34,167 bases of DNA from Xanthomonas cissicola (GTDB lineage Bacteria; Pseudomonadota; Gammaproteobacteria; Xanthomonadales; Xanthomonadaceae), in assembly GCF_008801575.1 (NCBI RefSeq), contig NZ_VZPL01000048.1, positions 1 through 34,167 on the forward strand. Direction: 5' to 3'. Shown here one piece after another: positions 27,875-34,167 of the stretch (its first letter is position 1; each line of letters begins with the position of its first letter). The translations under genes were made by a program, and so were the position numbers. Below the pieces are notes generated by a model. The model did no database searches, was not told the origin of the DNA, and saw only the letters and a list, made by a program, of their open reading frames with translations.

Positions 27875-27906
27875 ATCCTGCAGCCTCACACCAATGTGAG
27901 GGTCAA
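27875..27906 (-). promoter_or_regulatory. MerR-type promoter and operator of the hydrolase gene
   Basis: On the minus strand a -35 TTGACC (27906-27901) is followed after 20 bases by a weak -10, CAGGAT (27880-27875). The dyad CCTCACA-N4-TGTGAGG (27884-27901) fills the spacer. An over-long spacer occupied by a CCTC/GAGG dyad is the classic MerR-family arrangement. Confidence 0.65.
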
Positions 27907-27933
27907 GCCGTGCGTGCAGCGTATGCTAGGCGC

Positions 27934-28362
27934 ATGGCCGCTTGTTCCGAACCCTTGCTGCGCATCGGTGCGCTGGCGCAACAGACCGGCGCCAGCGTGC
28001 GCTCGATCCGTCATTACGATGCGCACGGGTTGCTGACATCCTCGCGCAGCGCCAACGGCTACCGGGTCTTCCCTCACGCGTGCGTTGCACAGGTACGCCA
28101 GATACAGCGCTTGATTGCAACGGGTTTCAACCTGGATGAGATTCTTGGCTTTCCCGATTGCATGCGCCTGGTGGAAGGCGCGCAGATGTGCCCGGAAACC
28201 GCGCAGGCCCATCGCGCGCGCCTGCAGCTGATCGAGCGCCAGCTGGCCGATCTGGAGCGGCGGCGTGCGCGTCTGTCGGCAACCTTGGCGCAGGCAGCCC
28301 CGGATGCGAGGGCTGCCACGTCTTCAGCCGCGCAAACCACACGGCGCAAGCGGGCGCGCTAG
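27934..28362 (+). CDS. MerR-family transcriptional regulator
   Basis: The 142-residue product has the MerR winged helix at the N-terminus (LLRIGALAQQTGASVRSIRHYDAHGLLTSSRSANGYRVF, about 8-46), then VRQIQRLIATGFNLDEI and a long dimer helix (ARLQLIERQLADLERRRARLSATLAQA). The C-terminal tail is basic (TTRRKRAR). It lacks a SoxR cysteine cluster or a clear metal loop; one Cys is present in QMCPETA. I start at 27934 (MAACSEPLLRIG); an in-frame ATG at 27910 would add eight residues. It is divergent from the exported hydrolase, which is probably its target. The ligand is unknown. Confidence 0.88.
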   Translation: MAACSEPLLRIGALAQQTGASVRSIRHYDAHGLLTSSRSANGYRVFPHACVAQVRQIQRLIATGFNLDEILGFPDCMRLVEGAQMCPETAQAHRARLQLIERQLADLERRRARLSATLAQAAPDARAATSSAAQTTRRKRAR

Positions 28363-28381
28363 AAGCCCCGGTCGCTGTGCA

Positions 28382-29662
28382 TCACTCGCCTCGCGCAGGA
28401 TGCGGGGCAAAGCGGCCATAGGGGCGTGCATCGTCGGCACGTTGGCGCAGCACGTATGCCGCCGCAAAGGCGATCGCCAACAGCGTCAGGCACATACCGA
28501 CCAACGCGCCCCAGCCGCCGTGCTGCCAGAACCAGCCACCCAGCGCGCCGATCACGCTGGATCCGGCGTAATACGCCAGCAGATACAGCGACGCGGCATG
28601 GCTGCGATGCGCGCCACCGAGCCGGCTCACCCATGCGCTGGCGGCCGAATGCGCGATGAAAAACCCGATCGTCACCACCACGATACCGGCCACTACCAAC
28701 GCCAGCGCGTGCGCCAGGGTCAGGGCCACGCCGAGCACGCACAACACGATGCCGGTCGTGACCACCGGCCCGCGCCCGAACCGGTCCGATGCCGCACCGG
28801 CCACCGAGGAACTGACGATGCCGAACACATAGGCGCTGAAGATCATGCCGATCTGGCTCTGGCTCAAGCCGAATTCCGGCCCACCCAGGCGAAAGCCAGC
28901 GTAGTTGTACAGGCACACAAACACACCCATCAACAGGAACGGCAGCGCGAACAAGAACGGCAGATTGCGATCGCGCAGATGCCCGGCCCAGGCGCGCAGA
29001 TGAAAGCGCAGGTTGATGCCGTGCCGGCGCACGAAGTTACGCGACGGCGGCAGCAACCAGAAGAACGCCAGCGCGCACAGCAGATCGAACGCGCTCAACA
29101 CCGCCAATGCGGTGCGCCAATCGGTGTGGTCGGTCAGCACGCTCATCACGATGCGCCCGCTCATGCCGCCGAAGGCATTGCCGGCCACGTACAGGCCGGT
29201 GGCCGCCCCCATCTTGCTGGCCGGCAATTCTTCGCCCAGATACACCATCGCCACCGCCGGCACCCCGCCCAGCGCGATGCCGGACAAGGTACGCACCACC
29301 ACCAGCGCGCCCCAGTGCGGCAGGAACGCAGCAATCAGGTTGAGCACTGCCGCGATGGCGATCGACACGAACATCAATCCGCGCCGGCCCAGGTTTTCCG
29401 ACACTGCACCAGCGCAGAAGATCGCCAGCGCCAGCGCACCGGTCGCCAGCGACAACGGCAGCGAGGCGGTCGCTGCGTCCACCTTGAAGGCGCGCGCGAA
29501 TTCCGGCAGCACCGGCTGCACGCTGTACAGCAGCGAGAAGGTGGCAAAGCCGGCCAGAAACAACGCCACGCGAATGCGCACCCCTGCGGGGGCATCGACG
29601 CCGGTGTCGGAACGCGTGGATGGGTCGGGCAGCGAACCCGAGCGATGATCGGAAGAAGACAC
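28382..29662 (-). CDS. ynfM: MFS exporter, YnfM-like
   Basis: The 426-residue inner-membrane transporter has twelve predicted helices. It aligns well with E. coli YnfM: VRIRVALFLAGFATFSLLYSVQPVLPEFARAF at the start, SENLGRRGLM (MFS loop), MVYLGEELPASKMGAATGLYVAGNAFGGMSGR, and AHSAASAWVSR with ASLYLLAYYAGSSVIGALGGWFW near the end. No ATG is available before helix 1, so I take the GTG at 29662 (VSSSDHRSGSLPD); this is uncertain. It is divergent from a LysR gene, as ynfM is from ynfL. Substrates are unproven, with sugars or drugs suggested for relatives. Confidence 0.9.
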   Translation of the reverse strand: MSSSDHRSGSLPDPSTRSDTGVDAPAGVRIRVALFLAGFATFSLLYSVQPVLPEFARAFKVDAATASLPLSLATGALALAIFCAGAVSENLGRRGLMFVSIAIAAVLNLIAAFLPHWGALVVVRTLSGIALGGVPAVAMVYLGEELPASKMGAATGLYVAGNAFGGMSGRIVMSVLTDHTDWRTALAVLSAFDLLCALAFFWLLPPSRNFVRRHGINLRFHLRAWAGHLRDRNLPFLFALPFLLMGVFVCLYNYAGFRLGGPEFGLSQSQIGMIFSAYVFGIVSSSVAGAASDRFGRGPVVTTGIVLCVLGVALTLAHALALVVAGIVVVTIGFFIAHSAASAWVSRLGGAHRSHAASLYLLAYYAGSSVIGALGGWFWQHGGWGALVGMCLTLLAIAFAAAYVLRQRADDARPYGRFAPHPARGE

Positions 29663-29730
29663 AGCAGTGCACGTGCGACGTGGGAAGGCGAGTATTCGCC
29701 TGCCGTCACCCCCTGTCCAATATATGATGG

Positions 29731-29742
29731 TGGCAGCTGCCA
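29731..29742. promoter_or_regulatory. Palindrome in the ynfM/ynfL divergent promoter
   Basis: TGGCAGCTGCCA is a perfect 12-base palindrome, flanked by ATATGATGG on the left and TATCTGG on the right. It sits 16 bases before the LysR start, where LysR proteins usually bind. Confidence 0.45.
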
Positions 29743-29758
29743 TATCTGGAACAGATGG

Positions 29759-30646
29759 ATGGAGTTGCGCCACCTGCGTTATTTCCTGGCGGTTGCCGAA
29801 GAAGGCAACTTCACCCGCGCCGCCGCGCGCGTGGGCATTGGCCAACCGCCGCTCAGCCAGCAGATCCAGACCCTGGAACGCGAGCTGGGCACGCCATTGT
29901 TTCGGCGCACGCACAGCGGCGCCGAACTCACTGCGGCTGGCGAGGCGTTTTTGGGCGAGGTGCGCCGCGTACTTGCCGATTTGGAACGCGCCGCCGAAAC
30001 CGCACGCCGGGTGGCGCGCGGCGAATCCGGACGGTTGCGCCTGGGATTCACCGCCTCTGCCGCCTTCAGCCCGGTGGTGCCGCGCCTGATTCGCGACTTC
30101 CGCCGCAAATGGCCGCAGGTCGAATTGCTGCTGGAAGAGACCAATACCGCCAGCCTGCTGGTCGGGCTGGCCGATGGCCGTCTGGATGCAGCGTTCGTGC
30201 GCTATGGGCTGAGCACGCCAGCGGATTTGCAGTTGCTGCGCTTTGCCGACGAGCCGATGAAGATCGCCGTGCCGGCCGCGCCCCCCCTGGCCACGCGCAA
30301 CAGCGCGCCGTTGGCGGCGCTGGCCGGCGAGCCCTTTATCCTGTTTCCGCGCAGTTTCGGCTCGAGCCTGTACGACGAAATCCTCGCCGCCTGCCGCGAC
30401 TCCGGCGTGACCTTGCGCATCACCCAGGAGGCGCCGCAGATGTCGTCCATCATCAATCTGGTAGCCGCCGAGCTGGGGGTTTCGGTGGTGCCCGCCTCCA
30501 CCGCGCAGCTGCAGCGGCCCGGCGTGCGCTATCTGGATATCGAAGGCCATATGCCGCTGGCGCGACTGGCCCTGGCCGCCGCGCCGGGTGGATTGGAAAC
30601 CACACCGTTGGTGCGGCATTTGTGGGCGCTGGCAAAGTTGCTCTAG
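29759..30646 (+). CDS. ynfL: LysR-family regulator, YnfL-like
   Basis: The 295-residue product starts MELRHLRYFLAVAEEGNFTRAAARVGIGQPPLSQQIQTLERELG, the LysR helix-turn-helix. The effector domain shows GRLRLGFTASAAFSPVVPRLIRDFR, LADGRLDAAFVRYG, GEPFILFPRSFGSSLYDEIL and SSIINLVAAELGVSVVPAS. E. coli YnfL shares these blocks. I use the ATG at 29759; an ATG at 29755 is in another frame. It most likely controls the divergent exporter gene and itself. The inducer is unknown. Confidence 0.9.
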   Translation: MELRHLRYFLAVAEEGNFTRAAARVGIGQPPLSQQIQTLERELGTPLFRRTHSGAELTAAGEAFLGEVRRVLADLERAAETARRVARGESGRLRLGFTASAAFSPVVPRLIRDFRRKWPQVELLLEETNTASLLVGLADGRLDAAFVRYGLSTPADLQLLRFADEPMKIAVPAAPPLATRNSAPLAALAGEPFILFPRSFGSSLYDEILAACRDSGVTLRITQEAPQMSSIINLVAAELGVSVVPASTAQLQRPGVRYLDIEGHMPLARLALAAAPGGLETTPLVRHLWALAKLL

Positions 30647-30930
30647 CGCTGGCCACACGACCTACGATACAGCGACATTCTTGCTTGATGCCGTTGGACG
30701 ATGTTGATCCTGGGCCCCGGTCATTGCCGACCGCCTGCACTGGCCGCGAGGGGCCGGCGCTCACTGCAGGCATCGTTTGAGTTGGAACCCATCATTTTCA
30801 AGATCATCGAAGTCTGGGCAGTCCCGGGTTGTTACTCGCGCAGGGAACACCAAGGCAGACGTTACGTCGCTGCACTTTGGAATACCAATCGCCGTCCTAT
30901 GGAGATCATTGAGACTCTGCGGCTCGCTCT
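30647..30930. other. Intergenic region turning AT-richer; possible gene remnant
   Basis: From about 30770 base composition drops as in the effector gene beside it. Both strands have short open frames: plus 30776-31003 reads FELEPIIFKIIEVWAVPG and later YVAALWNTNRRPMEIIETL. Minus 31048-30761 is also open. I recognise neither. The stretch may be the far end of the transferred segment. Confidence 0.35.
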
Positions 30931-31842
30931 TCAAGAAATGCCATCGCTGGCGCCATCGTGCATCCCAGGATCGCTTACCGCCTTCCGCCTGCTTGGCGAG
31001 TAACCTTCCTTTAGGACATTGGCCAGCGCAGGTCGCATATAATCCCAATAGCCTGGGTCTTGACTTCGAAGCATCGCTTCAAGCGATATAGTGACACTAT
31101 CGAAGTACGCGATAGCACCCCCACGGCAGCCGTTGTATTCGATGCCGGAACCATTGGCATCAGTCCCCGCCAGTTCATTCGAGATGCCTTCCAAATCTTT
31201 TATATTTAAATCGATATCATTCAAGATGTGATTGTTTTCGCCTCGAGTTGAGAGCTCTTGTTTCAGCAGCTTCAGGCGGACCAGAAAATCGGTCGCTTTT
31301 GCAAGATGTGATTCCAGTTCCTTTTGATTGCCGATTTTTTTCTCAAAGTTCAGCAGATTGCGATCAATTCGGTCAAGGCGGCGTTGAGCGATATAGCCAC
31401 CTTCATGACCCATGCTCTCCAACGCCTGTTTGTCCCGATCAATGATTCCCTTAAGATTATCCAGATTGGATGCTTGCCGGCCGCCGACACTTGTTCCCGC
31501 GCAGCGTTCCTGAAGACTCCGCCACTGGTCATCCAGAATTATCGCGCGCTGTAGCATCGATCGGCGTGTCTCGGTCAACTTCTCCAACTTCGATTGGGGG
31601 CGCGACTGGGCAGTGGATTGGCTCCTACTCCCGGAAGATCTGCGGGCCGGTCGCTCCAGGGATGACAGCCACATATCGGCAATCTGGCTTCCGGCGCAAC
31701 TTTCGACGGCACCGTGCTCCTGCGGCCCGGCCGTCATGCTTCCTGCATGCGACATGGGGGTGCTGGTGGACGCTTCGGCGGTGCCATGCTCCCGCAACTC
31801 GGGCGCCATATGTGCAGAGGGTATGCGTAGGCAGTTTCCCAT
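30931..31842 (-). CDS. Candidate type III effector with N-terminal acylation signal, unknown function
   Basis: The 303-residue product starts MGNCLRIPS: Gly2 fits N-myristoylation and Cys4 palmitoylation, as in several Xanthomonas effectors that target the plant plasma membrane (XopE and XopJ groups). GGGAG at 31851-31855 is eight bases before the ATG at 31842 and decides this start over an in-frame ATG at 31857, which would bury the motif. Residues 1-85 are Ser-, Ala- and Pro-rich, typical of secretion signals, with two EHG-x-x-E repeats (18-23, 42-47). Residues 86-228 look all-helical and coiled-coil (KLEKLTETRRSMLQRAIILD, DRIDRNLLNFEKKIGNQKEL). The C-terminus (229-303) matches nothing I know. 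The composition is strikingly AT-rich (21 G/C of 60 at 31201-31260), suggesting transfer. It shows no catalytic motif. Confidence 0.72.
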   Translation of the reverse strand: MGNCLRIPSAHMAPELREHGTAEASTSTPMSHAGSMTAGPQEHGAVESCAGSQIADMWLSSLERPARRSSGSRSQSTAQSRPQSKLEKLTETRRSMLQRAIILDDQWRSLQERCAGTSVGGRQASNLDNLKGIIDRDKQALESMGHEGGYIAQRRLDRIDRNLLNFEKKIGNQKELESHLAKATDFLVRLKLLKQELSTRGENNHILNDIDLNIKDLEGISNELAGTDANGSGIEYNGCRGGAIAYFDSVTISLEAMLRSQDPGYWDYMRPALANVLKEGYSPSRRKAVSDPGMHDGASDGIS

Positions 31843-31924
31843 TTTTGCATCTCCCATTCTTTTTTAAAGCATAGGCAACGATGCGCATGCCGCGTCCACG
31901 CCGACGGAAATCCCGCTTGCGTAT

Positions 31925-31952
31925 GCGAAGGCCCGGCCTGCCAAGCAGCGAA
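31925..31952 (-). promoter_or_regulatory. Imperfect PIP-like repeat upstream of the candidate effector
   Basis: On the minus strand TTCGC (31952-31948) is followed by TTCGC (31929-31925) with 18 bases between. The plant-inducible promoter box read by HrpX is TTCGB-N15-TTCGB, so spacing is three bases too long. A TATGCT at 31873-31868 could be a -10, but 51 bases downstream rather than about 31. I give it little weight. Confidence 0.25.
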
Positions 31953-32140
31953 CTGTCGGGCAACTAACCAGTGGCTGTGAACATCGAAATTGATCGATGC
32001 GGCAATTGCAGACGAAACTCAGTAAGGGCAGCCCGCAGACCGACACTTACTCACCACCGTTTACGACGCGCAGCGTGAAACGCTTGACCTCAACTGCGCT
32101 TGAGGTCGTTCAATGCCGGTTTTCCAACGACATTGCCGCC

Positions 32141-32809
32141 ATGCATTTGCGTCATCTGGTACTGCCCTGCCTGGACCCCGACCTGACCCTGCGCTTCTAC
32201 CGCGATGTGCTGCAGTTGCCCGTACACGGCAACACGGTGCGCATCGGCTGGAGCACACTGGAGTGCGTGCAGGCGCAGCACCCGGTGGGCAGCGTGCATC
32301 TGGCCTTCAACGTGGCCCCATCGCGTTTCCAGGCCGCTGCGCAGTGGATTGGGGCACGCGCCACCTTGCTGAGCGATCCACACGGTCGCAAGCACTTCGC
32401 CCTGGACGGCGCCTGGCAGTCGCACTCGGTGTACTTCGGCGGGCCCGATGGCGCAGTGCTGGAGTTGATCGCGCGCAATGCCTTGCAGGATGCAGCGGCC
32501 GGTGAAGGCCAGTTCCGCGGCGAAGAACTGCTGTGCCTGAGCGAAATCGGCTTGCCTAGCCACAATGTCGAGGTGGTGACGCGCAGCCTGGCGCATCATT
32601 TCGGCCTGCGACCCTTCGCCCCGCCGCAGGAGGGCTTTGCGGCCTTGGGCGATGACCACGGCTTGTTGATCGTGGTCGACCGGCGCCGGCGGTGGTTTCC
32701 GCAACAACGGCAACTGCCTTGGGCCGACGGCCTGCGCATCAGCGTGGACGCGCCAGAACCCGGCCTGCGGCTGCGCGATGCGCAGGGGTGGGAGTTGCTG
32801 GCGGCGTAA
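32141..32809 (+). CDS. VOC-superfamily (glyoxalase/dioxygenase fold) protein
   Basis: The 222-residue cytosolic protein has two betaalpha-betabetabeta modules. The first reads MHLRHLVLPCLDPDLTLRFYRDVLQLPV and later HSVYFGGPDGAVLELIAR. The second begins LLCLSEIGLPSHNVEVVTRSLAHHFGLRPF. Possible metal ligands are His in the first strand (LRHLVL) and Glu in VLELIAR. The second module is short and its metal residues are not obvious. I start at 32141 because MHLRHLV begins the first beta strand. The substrate is unknown; glyoxalase, fosfomycin-type resistance and ring-cleavage proteins share the fold. Confidence 0.82.
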   Translation: MHLRHLVLPCLDPDLTLRFYRDVLQLPVHGNTVRIGWSTLECVQAQHPVGSVHLAFNVAPSRFQAAAQWIGARATLLSDPHGRKHFALDGAWQSHSVYFGGPDGAVLELIARNALQDAAAGEGQFRGEELLCLSEIGLPSHNVEVVTRSLAHHFGLRPFAPPQEGFAALGDDHGLLIVVDRRRRWFPQQRQLPWADGLRISVDAPEPGLRLRDAQGWELLAA

Positions 32810-32949
32810 CTGACGCGGCCCGATCCACTTGGGTCCGCGCACGGCAGCACGGCGCTCACCGCCGGTCAATGCGACCGGCTCGGTGCGGCATGCGGCACGC
32901 ATGCAGTGCGGTATCCGCGCACCGTGGTGTCCACGATTGCGACATGGTG

Positions 32950-33762
32950 TTAGCCGCTCGTGGTGCTGGCAGGCGCCGACAAGCGGAAGAACGCACGCGC
33001 CGCGGCCGTGCTGTTGGCGGCGGTCACCGCGACATCCTCGCCACGATCGCGCGCCAGCTCTTCGACGATATGCGACAGGAACATCGGCTCGTTGCGACGA
33101 TCCTTGGGCATCGGCTTGAGCGTGCGCGGCAGCAGGTACGGCGCATCGGTTTCGATCATCAAACGGTTGGCCGGAATGTTGCGCACCAGCTCGCGCAGAT
33201 GCGCACCGCGGCGCTCATCGCAGAGCCAGCCGGTGATGCCGATGTAGTAATCGCGGTCCAGATACGCGAACAGTTCGTCGCGCGTGCCGGTGAAGCAATG
33301 CACCACCGCCGCACCCAGGCGCCCCTCGAAGCTGCGCATGATGGCGATGAAATCCTCGTGCGCATCGCGCTGGTGCAGGAACAGCGGCTTGCCGTTGTCG
33401 GCGGCCAACTGCAGCTGGCGTTCGAAGGCCTTGCGCTGCGCAGGACGCGGCGCAAAATCGCGGAAGTAATCCAGCCCACACTCGCCCACTGCCACCACCT
33501 GCGGATGCGCCTGCAGGGTGCGCATTTCCGCTTCGCATTCGGCAGTGAATTCCACTGCGTGATGCGGATGCACGCCAGCGGTGGCGTACAGGAATCCGGG
33601 GTGTTGCTGCGCCAGTTGCAAGGCCAGCGGCGAATGCTCGCGGCTGGCGCCGGTAATCACCAGCTGCGCCACGCCGGCATCGCGTGCGCGTTGCAGCACC
33701 GCATCGCGATCGCGGTCGAACGAGTCGTGGGTGAGGTTGGCGCCGATATCGATCAATTGCAT
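32950..33762 (-). CDS. tatD: TatD-family metal-dependent DNase
   Basis: The 270-residue TIM-barrel hydrolase binds two metals and acts as a 3'-5' exonuclease in DNA repair and quality control. Motifs are MQLIDIGANLTHDSF, TAGVHPHH, VAVGECGLDYFRDF (bridging Glu), LFLHQRDAHEDF (His), VVHCFTGTRDE, and MIETDAPYLLPR (catalytic Asp). All metal ligands are intact. I start at 33762; upstream in-frame residues are low-complexity. No ribosome site is obvious. It is convergent with the VOC gene, and the upstream intergenic DNA carries a hairpin repeat and then an IS element. Confidence 0.94.
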   Translation of the reverse strand: MQLIDIGANLTHDSFDRDRDAVLQRARDAGVAQLVITGASREHSPLALQLAQQHPGFLYATAGVHPHHAVEFTAECEAEMRTLQAHPQVVAVGECGLDYFRDFAPRPAQRKAFERQLQLAADNGKPLFLHQRDAHEDFIAIMRSFEGRLGAAVVHCFTGTRDELFAYLDRDYYIGITGWLCDERRGAHLRELVRNIPANRLMIETDAPYLLPRTLKPMPKDRRNEPMFLSHIVEELARDRGEDVAVTAANSTAAARAFFRLSAPASTTSG

Positions 33763-33826
33763 GCTGCGGGTGTCGTGTGGGGGGTGAGCCGCGTAAGTGT
33801 AACGAGCGAGGGTTAGCTCCGCTGAG

Positions 33827-33877
33827 CCTCCCTTCTCCCGCTGGCGGGAGAGGTGGCGTGCAGCGCCGGAGGAGGGA
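33827..33877. repeat. TCTCCCGC/GCGGGAGA hairpin repeat
   Basis: TCTCCCGC (33834-33841) and GCGGGAGA (33844-33851) make a perfect 8-base stem with a TG turn. Outer CCTCCC (33827-33832) can pair with GGAGGAGGG downstream (33868-33876). From memory, such CTCTCCCGC-GCGGGAGAG elements are frequent between Xanthomonas genes. It lies upstream of tatD and left of the IS. Confidence 0.55.
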
Positions 33878-33937
33878 AGCGCGCCGGCCGGGCTTGAACG
33901 CCCGGGCGCAGTATGGCCAAGCCTAGGTCGGCAGCTA

Positions 33938-34167
33938 GGGCCTGTTAACACTAATGGCCCGAGCGATTAAACTATTGGGCATGGAGATCACGCCAGCACA
34001 ATTTTCTCTGATCGAACACTGCCTGCCGGCGCAGCGCGGCAATGTCAGCATGACCAACCTGCAAGTGGTCAACGCCATCCTTTACGTTGCCGAGCATGGC
34101 TGCAAATGGCGCGGCCTACCCAAGCGCTTTGGCAACTGGCATACGGTCTACACACGCATGAACCGTT
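33938..34167 (+). mobile_element. Left end of an IS5-family insertion sequence (truncated by window)
   Basis: The terminal sequence GGGCCTGTTAACACT begins about 33938, followed by the transposase start. The 5' bases CTA (33935-33937) could be part of a TNA-type target duplication; the other end is outside the window. It belongs to the IS5 family, probably the IS427 subgroup, by transposase type. Confidence 0.8.
33981..34167 (+). CDS. IS5-family transposase, N-terminal part
   Basis: The 62 visible residues begin MEITPAQFSLIEHCLP and continue to NAILYVAEHGCKWRGLPKRF and NWHTVYTRMNR, the N-terminal DUF4096-type domain of IS427-group transposases. The frame is open to the window edge. The catalytic DDE residues are not in view, so activity cannot be judged. 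A second overlapping frame, common in this subgroup, may follow outside the window. Confidence 0.88.
   Translation, partial: MEITPAQFSLIEHCLPAQRGNVSMTNLQVVNAILYVAEHGCKWRGLPKRFGNWHTVYTRMNR

Noticed and set aside
28265..29758. Apparent plus-strand extension of the YnfL-like gene to 793 codons
   Set aside because: The upstream part is antisense to the MFS exporter. The LysR helix-turn-helix begins right at the ATG at 29759.
30701..31003. 100-codon plus-strand frame overlapping the effector end
   Set aside because: Parts look protein-like, but there is no ribosome site and it overlaps the effector tail antisense. Kept only as a possible remnant.
31843..31857. Earlier ATG start for the candidate effector (MGDAK added)
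   Set aside because: The GGGAG ribosome site lies within this extension, eight bases before the second ATG, and the second start exposes the MGNC acylation motif.

Overview
The window looks like a Xanthomonas chromosome segment. It is GC-rich, and several genus-typical elements support this: integron attC sites at the left edge, a XVIPCD secretion domain (the tag of the Xanthomonas antibacterial type IV system), and a low-GC gene that looks like an acylated type III effector. I assigned everything by reading the sequence and ran no database search.

Region by region. 1-591: tail of a chromosomal integron cassette array, with two attC-like sites flanking one cassette that encodes a small unknown membrane protein. 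725-2171: divergent HxlR regulator and NmrA-type quinone oxidoreductase (ytfH/ytfG arrangement) with an inverted repeat between them. 2838-5565: a phosphate-selective porin (OprP/OprO type) behind a good Pho box, then a KdgT-type 2-keto-3-deoxygluconate permease. 5763-9636: a methionine module of MesD, MesX (DUF1852) and an NADPH-FMN reductase, divergent from a MetR-like LysR regulator. 9636-11300: queH with a one-base frameshift, then a short methylenetetrahydrofolate-reductase-like gene. 11725-13683: a secreted serine hydrolase. 13745-21810: a complete RND tripartite efflux system divergent from a BaeSR-like two-component system. 21974-28362: purU, a lone XVIPCD protein with a tiny overlapping leader ORF, a beta-hydroxyacid dehydrogenase, an old yellow enzyme, a Sir2 deacylase, and an alpha/beta hydrolase divergent from a MerR regulator. 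28382-30646: YnfM-like exporter divergent from an YnfL-like LysR regulator. 30770-31870: a low-GC island with the candidate effector, whose N-terminus begins Met-Gly-Asn-Cys. 32141-33762: a glyoxalase-fold protein and TatD nuclease. 33938-34167: the start of an IS5-family insertion sequence running off the right edge.

Most of the region is regulator-plus-target modules. Five divergent pairs have a visible dyad between them or, for the RND/BaeSR pair, a shared intergenic region. The two most novel-looking items are the candidate effector at 30931-31842 and the XVIPCD-only protein at 23064-23456. The MesD/MesX/flavin-reductase cluster is the most interesting metabolic unit.
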